64,000 nucleotides of DNA, taken from an uncultured Flavobacteriales bacterium (GTDB lineage: Bacteria; Bacteroidota; Bacteroidia; Flavobacteriales; Crocinitomicaceae). How positions within the stretch are numbered: the first letter of the stretch is position 1; each line of letters starts with the position of its first letter. Shown one piece after another: positions 16,902 to 25,120 of this stretch. The notes beneath the pieces were generated by a model that had not been told where the DNA came from, searched no databases, and worked only from the letters and a program-made list of their open reading frames with translations. A program made the translations under genes and the position numbers. Where the stretch lies: NCBI GenBank assembly GCA_946480085.1, contig CAMLHZ010000006.1, positions 62,001-126,000 of the forward strand. The letters run 5' to 3'.

Positions 16902-18030
16902 ATACTTTAAAATGCGGTTCGAAAAGTGTTTTCAATTGCTCTAAAACTTTATGTTTCGAAAACTGCAAGCCATATTCACGTATCAATTTCGGATTAAATT
17001 GAAGTGCTCCGCTGGTTACAGCTTCAATGGCCAATTCCAGTTCGGCACTAGTGGAGTTGTTCAGTTGAACCCCAAGAGATGACTCCATGTTTGATGCAAT
17101 TCCAACCGGTGTAGAAATTACCGGAATTCCACAGCACCATGCTTCAGCAATGACAATGTTAAAGGTTTCGTAACCAGAAGTGATGATAACACAATCGTGA
17201 TTCTTCATTTCAGCAGCAATCTCTTCCCAACTTGATGGTCCTACCCAGGTTACAGCATTCGATAAATTATGTGCATCGACCCAATTTTGCCACTGTGATG
17301 TGTTTTGATCCGAAATAACGGTAAGCGTAATTTTTGGATTTGCCTCATGGGCTGCATAAAAACCTTCAAATAACAGCTCCGGATTTTTCGTTAAGGAGTC
17401 GAGTGTTGAAATGTGAAGGAATTTTGTTCTTTGTTCAATCTTCCTTTCTGATGGCTGAAACAGATCTGAATCTACAAAGTTCGGAAGAATGATTGGCTTA
17501 ACTGTTGGCAGAACATTTTTCATGTCATTAGCCAAAATCTCAGAAACCGCACAAAATTGTTCCACATGTCTACTCGTACGTTTCATCATTTGCTTATTCA
17601 AAGATGAAATACGCCGACTCATTTCAGGTCGGTAGTACGATGCGTGTTCCAGAACAATTAAATCACGGTGATAATAATTCTTTGCTTTTGTAAATTGATA
17701 TGCTCTTGGTAGAAGTACATGTGCAAAAATAAGATCCACATCTTCTATCAAATGAAGACAAGCGCGTAATGCTTTACGTTGATTCCACCAGTGTTTGATC
17801 TTGTTCTTAGAAACCGGATGATAGGCGCGGACCACGCGAACTCCGTTTTCTTTTTCATCAATAATTTCCTGTGTTTTACAAGCCTTATCACCAAGTGTGT
17901 GAATGACAGAAACGTCATGATCCAGAGCTAAAAGCTCAGCAAATCGTTGAACAAAATTCCCAACAAACATGTCCAAACGATTGGGATACCAGGAACTCAT
18001 TATTAAAATATGTCGACGGTGCTGACTCAT
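16894..18030 (-). CDS. Glycosyltransferase family 4-type (GT-B) enzyme
   Basis: A 378-residue GT-B glycosyltransferase, cytoplasmic or membrane-associated, that would transfer a sugar from a nucleotide donor to a glycan or lipid. The N-terminal half has the MSSWYPN...GNFVQRFAELL pattern of group 1 enzymes. The C-terminal half has KNPELLFEGF and the donor-binding EX7E-type motif EAWCCGIPVISTPVG (about 288-302). It sits between the T9SS serine hydrolase (16 nt upstream) and the Gre-like gene (8-nt overlap). No other glycan-synthesis genes are adjacent, so the acceptor cannot be inferred. Confidence 0.88.
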   Translation of the reverse strand: MSQHRRHILIMSSWYPNRLDMFVGNFVQRFAELLALDHDVSVIHTLGDKACKTQEIIDEKENGVRVVRAYHPVSKNKIKHWWNQRKALRACLHLIEDVDLIFAHVLLPRAYQFTKAKNYYHRDLIVLEHASYYRPEMSRRISSLNKQMMKRTSRHVEQFCAVSEILANDMKNVLPTVKPIILPNFVDSDLFQPSERKIEQRTKFLHISTLDSLTKNPELLFEGFYAAHEANPKITLTVISDQNTSQWQNWVDAHNLSNAVTWVGPSSWEEIAAEMKNHDCVIITSGYETFNIVIAEAWCCGIPVISTPVGIASNMESSLGVQLNNSTSAELELAIEAVTSGALQFNPKLIREYGLQFSKHKVLEQLKTLFEPHFKVYE

Positions 18031-18046
18031 ACGCCAGCTAATGTAG

Positions 18047-19330
18047 TCAATTCAAAAACAGTTTCAGAACCTTTTGTCGACCAGAGCTGTTAATTCTTAT
18101 AAAATAAACACCGTTATTTAACAAGCTTAGATCAAAATTATTCTCTGAACGTTCAAAAGCCACCTGTTTTCCTGAGGTGTTTATGATTTCGATTTCGTCT
18201 GAAGCTTTTAGTCCAATAACCTCTATTTGTTTTTCTGATTTTTGAAGAATGGAGTAATTGACATCTGTAAGATCTGAAGTTCCCAGATTACAACCAAGTC
18301 TGTTGATGTATTGCCAGATCGTGTCGTTATATTGCGTTGAAACTAAACTATTCCCCAAAGTAGCTCCCATTCTAACCACAACCATTCCCGTAGAAGGAAC
18401 AACGTTGATAATTTGTCCGTTCTTTCCTTCCGCAGCATACAAGTCCATTGGCGCATTCGGTAATAACGGACCAGAAAAATTGATTTGAAGTCCCGGAAGT
18501 TTAAAACTGCTTTGACCATTCAGCCAAGTCAAATAACCATAGGAAGGATTCAGTGATTGAGATGGTGTTCTCATAGCCTGAAGGTAATTCAAATCAGTTT
18601 GAACAGGAGTTCCGTTCCAAGTTCCATCCGAAAGAAGCAAGGAGCCAAAACGTGCCATTCCTCTTGCTTTTGAAATGAATACGTGATTATAGCCCATGGT
18701 ATAATAAAGACCGGTCATTCCTATTTTTGAACCGATCTTTTGATAGACATAATTGTTCACTGAAGTTCCGGTAGCTATTTTAAGTACGGAATCGAGCAGG
18801 GTATAAGGTGCGTTGTGGTATGCCCATCGCGTATCAGGATCGGTTAAATAAATCAAACATTCAGGATCTGTACAATCGTTATCAGGAACACCGTCATCAA
18901 AACCGGTAGTCATTTTCAATTGGTTGAGAATCGTTATTGCATCTTCCTGAGTTTGCGTTGCGCTCGACCATCCTGCTCCTAAATAATCCGTTGTTGGATC
19001 ATTGATATCCAGCAATCCTTCGGTTTGTGCGATTCCAACCGCATATGCCGCCAATGTTTTCCCCGCTGAGTTCCAAACGTAAAAGCTATCGACCGTGAAT
19101 GTACCATAGTACTTTTCAAGAACAATTTTCCCGTCTTTAAGAATGATGAACGCTTTGGTGGTTGAATTTTCAAGGTATTCATCAAGCATTGCAATGGAAT
19201 CCTCACACCAGCCTAGCTCAGCTGGATCCATGGTTTCCCAGGTTGATCCTGTTAACGGCGGATAATAGTATTGTGTTCTGGCAACACTAAACGTTAGTGC
19301 AAATAGAAGGAGTAGTAAGCAGCTTTTCAT
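18047..19330 (-). CDS. T9SS-secreted serine hydrolase (class C beta-lactamase fold)
   Basis: A 427-residue exported enzyme. Signal peptide residues 1-19. The serine beta-lactamase/DD-peptidase-like fold has the nucleophile motif SAGK (Ser88, Lys91) and the YxN motif YHN (Tyr171-Asn173). A C-terminal T9SS sorting domain (about 350-427) ends in YFIRINSSGRQKVLKLFLN. Such 'serine hydrolase' proteins act as esterases, peptidases or lactamases; the substrate is not predictable. The SAGK variant of SxxK is intact. It lies in a minus-strand run cysteine desulfurase - hydrolase - glycosyltransferase - Gre-like protein, with gaps of 13 and 16 nt and an 8-nt overlap, probably one operon. Confidence 0.9.
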   Translation of the reverse strand: MKSCLLLLLFALTFSVARTQYYYPPLTGSTWETMDPAELGWCEDSIAMLDEYLENSTTKAFIILKDGKIVLEKYYGTFTVDSFYVWNSAGKTLAAYAVGIAQTEGLLDINDPTTDYLGAGWSSATQTQEDAITILNQLKMTTGFDDGVPDNDCTDPECLIYLTDPDTRWAYHNAPYTLLDSVLKIATGTSVNNYVYQKIGSKIGMTGLYYTMGYNHVFISKARGMARFGSLLLSDGTWNGTPVQTDLNYLQAMRTPSQSLNPSYGYLTWLNGQSSFKLPGLQINFSGPLLPNAPMDLYAAEGKNGQIINVVPSTGMVVVRMGATLGNSLVSTQYNDTIWQYINRLGCNLGTSDLTDVNYSILQKSEKQIEVIGLKASDEIEIINTSGKQVAFERSENNFDLSLLNNGVYFIRINSSGRQKVLKLFLN

Positions 19331-19343
19331 AAATTGAGAACTT

Positions 19344-20483
19344 TTAAACCAGTACTTTTTCGTAAACTGAAGCCAATTGCTCTATTGCAAAGTCAATTTC
19401 AGCCTTTGTTGTATATCGAGAGAAAGAGAAACGCACATTTGGTCGTGTTACATCAGCATTAATTCCTTCCAATACATGCGAACCTTTTGTAGCTCCTGAA
19501 GTACAGGCAGAACCACCAGAACATGCAACACCTTTAAGGTCTAAGGTGAAAAGTAACATTCCAGCCTTTGGAGTAGAAGGTAAGCACACGTTTAATACAG
19601 TGTACAAACTTTTTGAAGGATCGGTATCACCGTGAAAAGTAACTTCCGGGAACAATTTCTTAAGTTCACCAATCATGTAAGTTTTCAACTCCTGAACTTG
19701 AATTTGGTGTTCTTCGATATGATCGTTAGCAAGCTCCAGAGCTTTTGCCAAACCAACAATTCCGTAAACGTTTTCAGTTCCGCCTCGTAAGCCACGTTCC
19801 TGAGCACCACCGTGAATAAAAGATCTTAACGGGACATTTTTATTGGTGTACAAGAAACCAATTCCTTTTGGTCCATGAAATTTATGTGCTGCACAAGTGA
19901 TGAAATCAATATCCAGCGCTTTCATATCAAAAGCATAATGTGCCATTGTTTGAACAGTATCTGAATGGAAATAAGCACCGTATTTTCTGCAAAGCGCACT
20001 GATTTCATGAATCGGGATCAATGTTCCGATTTCATTGTTGGCATGCATTAAAGAAACAAGCGTTTTCTTTTCGTCTTTCAAAAGAGACTCCAATTCCGAT
20101 AAGGAAATATGACCTTTAGCGTCTAGCTTTAACCAACACGCTTCAATTCCGTGAGAAATTGCCAAGTGTTCAATGGTATGTCCAACAGCGTGATGTTCAA
20201 TTGTACTTGAAATGATTCTTTCAACGCCCAATTCTTGAACTGCTGTAAACAAAGCCATATTGTCTGCTTCCGTTCCTCCAGAGGTAAAAATAATTTCAGA
20301 AGCAGAACAATTCAACAGTTTTGCAACGCTTCTGCGCGAGTTTTCGATATGCGCCTTTGCTTGTCGGCCAAAATAATGAGTGGACGAAGGGTTCCCGAAT
20401 TCGTTTTGTAGAACAGGAATCATCGCTTCTGCTACTTCCGGAGCCAAAGGTGTTGTTGCCGCATTATCTAGATATACTCGCAT
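19344..20483 (-). CDS. Cysteine desulfurase (IscS/NifS-type, class V aminotransferase)
   Basis: A 379-residue PLP enzyme that converts cysteine to alanine and passes sulfur as a persulfide for Fe-S clusters, tRNA thiolation or cofactors. Seen: N-terminus MRVYLDNAATTP; PLP-contact residues in TSGGTEADN (67-75) and HSDTVQ (174-179); Schiff-base Lys201 in AAHKFHGPKG; the persulfide Cys327 in SGGSACTSG. I chose the ATG at 20483 because the family starts with this motif and the 13 upstream codons run through a family B repeat. Promoter -7 box at 20520-20527. No iscU or suf genes adjoin. Confidence 0.93.
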   Translation of the reverse strand: MRVYLDNAATTPLAPEVAEAMIPVLQNEFGNPSSTHYFGRQAKAHIENSRRSVAKLLNCSASEIIFTSGGTEADNMALFTAVQELGVERIISSTIEHHAVGHTIEHLAISHGIEACWLKLDAKGHISLSELESLLKDEKKTLVSLMHANNEIGTLIPIHEISALCRKYGAYFHSDTVQTMAHYAFDMKALDIDFITCAAHKFHGPKGIGFLYTNKNVPLRSFIHGGAQERGLRGGTENVYGIVGLAKALELANDHIEEHQIQVQELKTYMIGELKKLFPEVTFHGDTDPSKSLYTVLNVCLPSTPKAGMLLFTLDLKGVACSGGSACTSGATKGSHVLEGINADVTRPNVRFSFSRYTTKAEIDFAIEQLASVYEKVLV

Positions 20484-20497
20484 GTGAATTGTTTTTG

Positions 20498-20520
20498 TTA
20501 TACTGAGCTTGTCGAAGTAC
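20498..20520. repeat. Family B-type fragment in the cysteine desulfurase leader
   Basis: ACTGAGCTTGTCGAAGTAC, read on the minus strand as GTACTTCGACAAGCTCAGT, is a variant of the family B word. It lies between the -7 box and the start codon, so it should be part of the 5' untranslated RNA. Confidence 0.6.
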
Positions 20521-20527
20521 AAAGATA
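20520..20527 (-). promoter_or_regulatory. Promoter -7 box for the cysteine desulfurase operon
   Basis: TATCTTTG on the minus strand matches TAnnTTTG exactly, 36 nt from the ATG. No clear -33 TTG is present. Confidence 0.5.
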
Positions 20528-20721
20528 AATTTTCTTCGTCAGTTTTAAAGCGAGAAATCTCCTCAAAACTGGATTTCCAAATGGGGAAAACAGAAAGTTA
20601 TAATTATGTATTAAAAAAGTGTTTTTCGTTAAATAAAATACTAAAACTTTAGTGAAATAACAATTGGTTAAATCATTATTTTTATATTCGTCACGCTATC
20701 AATAACTTAAAGTTATACTAC

Positions 20722-21093
20722 ATGAAGCTAACATTACTACTAACGCTTGTGCTGCTGTGTTCCATTGGTTCGCTTAACGCTCAAACCGAAACCTATTACA
20801 CCGCGCGTGTAACCGGATTGACGGATCAATCAAAAGAAACCTTGTTAAACAATCAGTTTTCTGACTTAAGCGGAATCTCGCTTTTTCGTGCTGATTATCG
20901 TACGGAAACTGTTTATCTGATTTTTTCAACTGCTCAACTGACTGAAGAAGCAATTGTTCAGTTATTGCAGCAGCAGAACGTTGGAGTTTTATGCACAGTT
21001 GTACAGAACGATGCAACAAATATTCGTCAGAAACTTTATAGCAAATGCTTTAAAGAAGAGAATAGTACTGAACCTCAAATCCAAAAGCAATGA
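20722..21093 (+). CDS. Small exported protein of unknown function, coupled to a T9SS protein
   Basis: A 123-residue protein with a signal peptide (about residues 1-20, ending LNAQ). The mature part YYTARVTGLTDQSKETLLNN...YLIFSTAQLTEEAIVQLL has a beta-alpha-beta pattern reminiscent of HMA/ferredoxin-like folds, but no CxxC metal site. It ends in a Gln-rich tail. Its stop overlaps the next start as ATGA, so it is translationally coupled to the 530-residue T9SS protein and may be a partner or chaperone for it (inference). A possible variant -7 box (TATATTCG, 20683-20690) lies 31 nt upstream. Confidence 0.75.
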   Translation: MKLTLLLTLVLLCSIGSLNAQTETYYTARVTGLTDQSKETLLNNQFSDLSGISLFRADYRTETVYLIFSTAQLTEEAIVQLLQQQNVGVLCTVVQNDATNIRQKLYSKCFKEENSTEPQIQKQ

Positions 21094-22682
21094 AAAAGTC
21101 ACTACTGATTGTGAGCTTGGCTGCTCTAGGAAACTCCATTGCTCAAACAAATCTTTGTAATAACAACGCTGCTGGTGAAATTGTACCAGGTGCTTCTTGT
21201 ACATATTCCATTTGGGATTGTAATGACAATAATAATTACTGGACTTCTGCGGCTACAAATGGTGTTTGTAATGAGGGGAATTTTGATGATATTTGGGCAT
21301 GGTTTACTGCTGTAAACACAACAACTACAATTAATTACGATCCACTGACTACCGGAGATCCAATAGTTAGTGTGTTTCAAGGAGCGTGTAATGCAGCTGG
21401 AACTGCGGTTTCTTGTGCTGATCTAGGTGGCTCTGGTGGAACGGAAACAATAACGATGTCAACAGTTCCCGGAACGGTTTACCATATTCGAATTCAGAAC
21501 TTTGGAACAAATGCTAGTATGCTTGGTGATTTATGTGTGGTTGGCTCTGCTGGTGGAGGAACAACAACTGCATCTGATTGTTCTAGTGCAGTAAATGTTT
21601 GTACCGATTTGAGTTTTAGCATTGACCCGAACGGGTTTGGAGCTATAAATGAGATTCCTGCACCAGGATCAAATCCTGGAAATCCGTATTATGGACCTGT
21701 TTTTGGCGATCCTGCTAATCCATGGGGAACCAATAATCAGGGTTGTTTGCGTTCAGGAGAATACAATTCAACCTGGATGATCGTAAACATTGCTACAAGC
21801 GGAAACTTGCAATTTACCATGGGAGCTGGTGGGGCACAAGCCGGATACTATGACTGGATTATGTATCCATATTCTGGTCCTGCAAGTTGTACGGCTATTT
21901 CAAGTAACACCCTTGCTCCTGTGAGATGTAACTGGAATGCTGTTTCTACTGGCGGAACGGGAGTTGTATCAACTTTACCTGCCGGTGGTAATGCTGGAAA
22001 TTACGAGCCTCCGTTCGCTGTTACAGCTGGACAACGCTATTTAATTGTTTTCTCAAACTATAGTAATTCAACTACAACTGTACCATTACAATTCCTTACT
22101 GGTGCGGGAGATGCAGGAGTTAGTTGTACACCTCTAGGTTTTGAGTTGAAGGATATGTTGATTCTTTGTGAAGAAGATTCACGAATTGTCAGCTGGAAAG
22201 TTCCCGTTACAACTTCAATTGAAAAAATGACTTTACAAAAGAGTAGAGATGGACAAAACTGGGAAAATTTGGCTGATTTCACTCAAACGCAGGAAGATGA
22301 AACAGGATATATGAATTATTCATATTCCGATGATTTAGAAAATAATACGTTAGGATATTATAGAATCAGACAGCAAATGGAAGATGGATCAATTGCATTC
22401 AGCAATGTAACTTCTGCTGATTGTGACAATAGTAATAATCCGTTTGAGGTTTATCCAAATCCTGCGAATAACTTACTGAATGTGGAATACAAAAGTATGA
22501 CAGAAACAGCTTTGGAGTTTTATACTTTAACAGGAGAACGTGTTTACAATGTTGATCTTCCGAAAGCTGAGAAACGTACGAAAGGTGTTGTAAATACAGA
22601 AGAAGTTGTGAATGGAGTTTACATTCTTAAAATGAAATTGAACGATGAGGTATTCACTTCGAAAGTGGTAATTGCTCATTAA
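21090..22682 (+). CDS. T9SS-secreted adhesin-like protein
   Basis: A 530-residue exported protein with a signal peptide (1-18), two Cys-rich beta domains and a C-terminal type A T9SS sorting domain (about 450-530; VYPNPANNLLNVEY ... GVYILKMKLN). The first domain (about 20-155, CNNNAAGEIVPGASCTYSIW ... VYHIRIQNFG) resembles pre-peptidase C-terminal beta-sandwiches. The second (about 165-340) contains WMIVNIATSGNLQFTMG and YDWIMYPYSG, a domain recurrent in Bacteroidota gliding or adhesion proteins. No catalytic motif. It is coupled to the upstream small protein by ATGA. Its TAA stop lies inside TTAA shared with the convergent gene. Confidence 0.87.
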   Translation: MKKSLLIVSLAALGNSIAQTNLCNNNAAGEIVPGASCTYSIWDCNDNNNYWTSAATNGVCNEGNFDDIWAWFTAVNTTTTINYDPLTTGDPIVSVFQGACNAAGTAVSCADLGGSGGTETITMSTVPGTVYHIRIQNFGTNASMLGDLCVVGSAGGGTTTASDCSSAVNVCTDLSFSIDPNGFGAINEIPAPGSNPGNPYYGPVFGDPANPWGTNNQGCLRSGEYNSTWMIVNIATSGNLQFTMGAGGAQAGYYDWIMYPYSGPASCTAISSNTLAPVRCNWNAVSTGGTGVVSTLPAGGNAGNYEPPFAVTAGQRYLIVFSNYSNSTTTVPLQFLTGAGDAGVSCTPLGFELKDMLILCEEDSRIVSWKVPVTTSIEKMTLQKSRDGQNWENLADFTQTQEDETGYMNYSYSDDLENNTLGYYRIRQQMEDGSIAFSNVTSADCDNSNNPFEVYPNPANNLLNVEYKSMTETALEFYTLTGERVYNVDLPKAEKRTKGVVNTEEVVNGVYILKMKLNDEVFTSKVVIAH

Positions 22683-23191
22683 TCTTCTTTCCCCAATAAA
22701 TATCTGAAGCTTACCGTTTTCGGATTAGATTTTACTAAGCGAAGAAACATATCTTGAGTACGCTCAAGCTGTTTTTCTTCGCTTTTTGGTTGTGATATGT
22801 GATTCAGAATGTACCGCTGCATTCCTGGCTTTAATTCATCAAAGGCATGCTTGGCTTCCGGAACTTGCTCCCAATAAATCTTACAGATCTCACTCACCGG
22901 AACTCCATATTGTGAATCGTCCTTTTCCAAACTGACCTGTACACTGTCAAAAAGTGTTTTGCCGAGTTCCTTTAAACGTTTTTGTTGAACCGTGATCAGT
23001 CCTGAACCTTCGCCTAAAGCTAAAATTCCGCATTGCCAGCTGATTTGGCCGTCCAAAGTAATAATCAACCGCTGATTAAAATCGCCCTTTTCTTTTCTGC
23101 CCGGAAGTTGCTCCAAAATGTGAGGTGGAACTTCAACGTACCAATATTTTAAGGCATCAAGCGCTTGTACAGATGTTTCGTATTTGACCAT
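22679..23191 (-). CDS. YdeI/OmpD-associated family protein (DUF1905-like N-terminus)
   Basis: A 170-residue cytoplasmic protein. The N-terminal half (YWYVEVPPHILEQLPGRKEKGDF) resembles DUF1905. The C-terminal half has PEAKHAFDELKPGMQRYILNHI with Trp/Lys-rich helices, typical of the YdeI/OmpD-associated family. Homologues are linked to bacteriocin or stress protection in other bacteria, but the molecular activity is not known. The start codon follows directly on the T tract of the terminator of the upstream VWA gene, leaving no room for its own promoter between them. The TAA stop is inside TTAA, shared with the convergent T9SS gene. Confidence 0.8.
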   Translation of the reverse strand: MVKYETSVQALDALKYWYVEVPPHILEQLPGRKEKGDFNQRLIITLDGQISWQCGILALGEGSGLITVQQKRLKELGKTLFDSVQVSLEKDDSQYGVPVSEICKIYWEQVPEAKHAFDELKPGMQRYILNHISQPKSEEKQLERTQDMFLRLVKSNPKTVSFRYLLGKED

Positions 23192-23226
23192 AAAAAAAAA
23201 CTTGCCGAAAGTTACAGCAAGTTTTT
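23192..23226 (-). terminator. Intrinsic terminator of the VWA gene, abutting the next start codon
   Basis: On the minus strand AACTTGC...GCAAGTT forms the stem, followed by nine Ts that run straight into the ATG at 23191. It may also act as an attenuator for the YdeI-like gene. Confidence 0.85.
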
Positions 23227-23276
23227 CAATTGGGCGGGTTTGTTGTTATTCCATCCAAAAAGTTCGTTTCAGAAGT

Positions 23277-24395
23277 CTACTTTTCTACGGTATATCCTTT
23301 TTTAATGGCCAGTGAATTCATCGACTCAATGATACTTGAGCCTAAATCTTTTTGTCCGGTTTCCGTTGCGCGTTTTGCTTTCTCAGCTGCAATGTATTCT
23401 TCTCTTTTCTTTGCAAGCTCGTTGATCTCTTGTTTGTATTTTTCACGTTGAGCCTGCATTTCTTTGATTTGTGCTTCTTTTTCTTCAGGCGATTTATTGC
23501 GCATTTCCAACGGCAGTTGTTCGTCCTTCAACTTCAATACAATTGTTGAATCCTGAGCATAAGCATCTACCAGATCTTCTTCGGCATTCTCATAGTTCTT
23601 TCCGGCTTTACTTACCGAGCGTTCTGCTAAAACGGCAGATCCCATTGAATTTGCTTTGGCATCTTCAGTTGCAATTTTTGCCGCAAATTTCTCATTTGAA
23701 GTATTGTAAGAGTAAAACGTAGTATTTAAAGTGGTGTTTTTTTGATTGATCTCAGCATCGTACGGAGTAGCAATCATGGCTACTTCATCGTTTGCATTAA
23801 TATTGAAATAATTCCCCTGAGTAATTAAAGATGCATCGTACCAAAACTCCTGAACTCCTTGTTCATACGGACCACAATAGATAGTGTTGACAATGATGTT
23901 TTTAGAAGCTGCCGTTTTAAGAACGTCTATATAATTGTCATTTCCCTGATTGAATGGCTCATTTCCTGCTATGTAGATTATTTTCACATCGTTTGGATCG
24001 TCAGACCAAGCTAATTCGTTAATTCCATGCTTGATAACGCTTCCACAATATTCGTCACCACCATTAGTTGATAGCGCGAAAAGTAAACTTGAGATAGAAT
24101 CCAGATTACTGATCAAATTTGTTTGTAAGCGAACGAAATCTGTGTTGGTGATAGTTGTGTTTCCGTAGTCGTACAACGCAATTTCCAATTTCGGGGCAAC
24201 ACCGTTGTTACGGAGTTTTCCTGCAGCATTTACAATCTGCCAGATAACTACTTTGGCTTGTTCAATCAAACCATCCATACTTCCGGATGTATCGAAAAGA
24301 ATGGCAAGTTGAACCTTATTATTTGAGTTGGTTTGAGCAAAAAGAGTTTGTGTTCCTAAACTCAAAGTAAAAACGAGGGCCAGAATTGTTTTCAT
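23277..24395 (-). CDS. Exported von Willebrand factor A domain protein
   Basis: A 372-residue protein with a signal peptide (1-20) and a VWA domain (about 25-215) carrying an intact MIDAS start DTSGSM and further metal-site Thr/Asp candidates (STNGGDEYCG). Residues about 310-345 are a charged coiled coil (EKEAQIKEMQAQREKYKQEI). No membrane anchor or sorting domain is seen, so it is probably periplasmic. It likely binds a protein partner through a divalent metal. The gene lies between two intrinsic terminators (24396-24432 upstream, 23192-23226 downstream) and I see no consensus promoter between the upstream terminator and its start. Confidence 0.88.
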   Translation of the reverse strand: MKTILALVFTLSLGTQTLFAQTNSNNKVQLAILFDTSGSMDGLIEQAKVVIWQIVNAAGKLRNNGVAPKLEIALYDYGNTTITNTDFVRLQTNLISNLDSISSLLFALSTNGGDEYCGSVIKHGINELAWSDDPNDVKIIYIAGNEPFNQGNDNYIDVLKTAASKNIIVNTIYCGPYEQGVQEFWYDASLITQGNYFNINANDEVAMIATPYDAEINQKNTTLNTTFYSYNTSNEKFAAKIATEDAKANSMGSAVLAERSVSKAGKNYENAEEDLVDAYAQDSTIVLKLKDEQLPLEMRNKSPEEKEAQIKEMQAQREKYKQEINELAKKREEYIAAEKAKRATETGQKDLGSSIIESMNSLAIKKGYTVEK

Positions 24396-24432
24396 AAAAA
24401 AGAGATTTGCAGTTACTACAAATCTCTTTTAA
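24396..24432 (-). terminator. Intrinsic terminator of the DUF6438-like lipoprotein gene, abutting the VWA start
   Basis: AAAAGAGATTTG pairs with CAAATCTCTTTT (12 bp) followed by a T run that ends at the ATG of the VWA gene. Confidence 0.85.
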
Positions 24433-24454
24433 TATGGTTCAATAAGATGTTGAA

Positions 24455-24943
24455 TTATTTATCCTCAACATTGGGATCATATTCAAATTTCGCTTTATAA
24501 GCGCGCAGTTTAACTAGTAATTCCTGAATTGCAGGAACATCTGTGTATGCATCAAAAGTAACAGTCTTTGTTCCTGTTTTTGTCGTAATGATGACGTATT
24601 CCGATCCTCTGTCTGCACAATCCGGACAACCAATTCGTTCTTCTAATTTTTCCCAGTCTTTTTTATTCAACAAAGAAGCCAGCTGCTCAAAATCAGCCTG
24701 ACCAAATGGAATTTTTTCTACCATAGGTTTGTGACGAACAGAATCCCAACTTTTATGCGAAACCACGATTTCATTCATTTTATATTCTTCTTCGTGAATA
24801 CAGTATCCTCGGCACATCCCAAAGCTTGTACCATGCGTTATTGAAATAATATCTGTTGCGCTTCCGTTTGCTGCATTTTTTGAAGTTTTACAAGCAAATA
24901 GGAGAGTTGTAAAAAGGACGGAAATAAAGAAAAACTTGTTCAT
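24455..24943 (-). CDS. Predicted lipoprotein, DUF6438-like
   Basis: A 162-residue protein with a signal sequence ending in LLFAC (Cys at about 18), so a lipoprotein. The mature part has ISITHGTSFGMCRGYCIHEEEY and a later CPDCADRGSEYVIITTKTGTKTVTFDAY, which fits the DUF6438 type (Cys-pair hairpin followed by a beta domain). The four cysteines at CRGYC and CPDC could form disulfides in the periplasm. Function unknown. A comparable lipoprotein is encoded at 39608. Confidence 0.75.
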   Translation of the reverse strand: MNKFFFISVLFTTLLFACKTSKNAANGSATDIISITHGTSFGMCRGYCIHEEEYKMNEIVVSHKSWDSVRHKPMVEKIPFGQADFEQLASLLNKKDWEKLEERIGCPDCADRGSEYVIITTKTGTKTVTFDAYTDVPAIQELLVKLRAYKAKFEYDPNVEDK

Positions 24944-25025
24944 GATTTCTTGAGTTATAGTGCTGCCATTTTTTTGATAGCCTAGTTTTCGATTTGAAAT
25001 TACAATTATTTTGCCAAAAGAGAAG

Positions 25026-25102
25026 TTCGAAAACAGAGAGCAGAAATTAGAAAATAGGAATTGCGTTAATTCTGTTCTCTAATCTCAGTTTTCTATTCTC
25101 TT
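25026..25102. repeat. AT-rich inverted word repeat upstream of recF
   Basis: GAAAACAGAGAGCAGAAATTAGAAAATAG on the left and the reverse of GAGAATAGAAAACTGAGATTAG on the right form an imperfect hairpin around TTGCGTTAA. It looks like one of several word-type palindromes in this genome. Confidence 0.6.
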
Positions 25103-25120
25103 TAAGACTAACTTTACACC

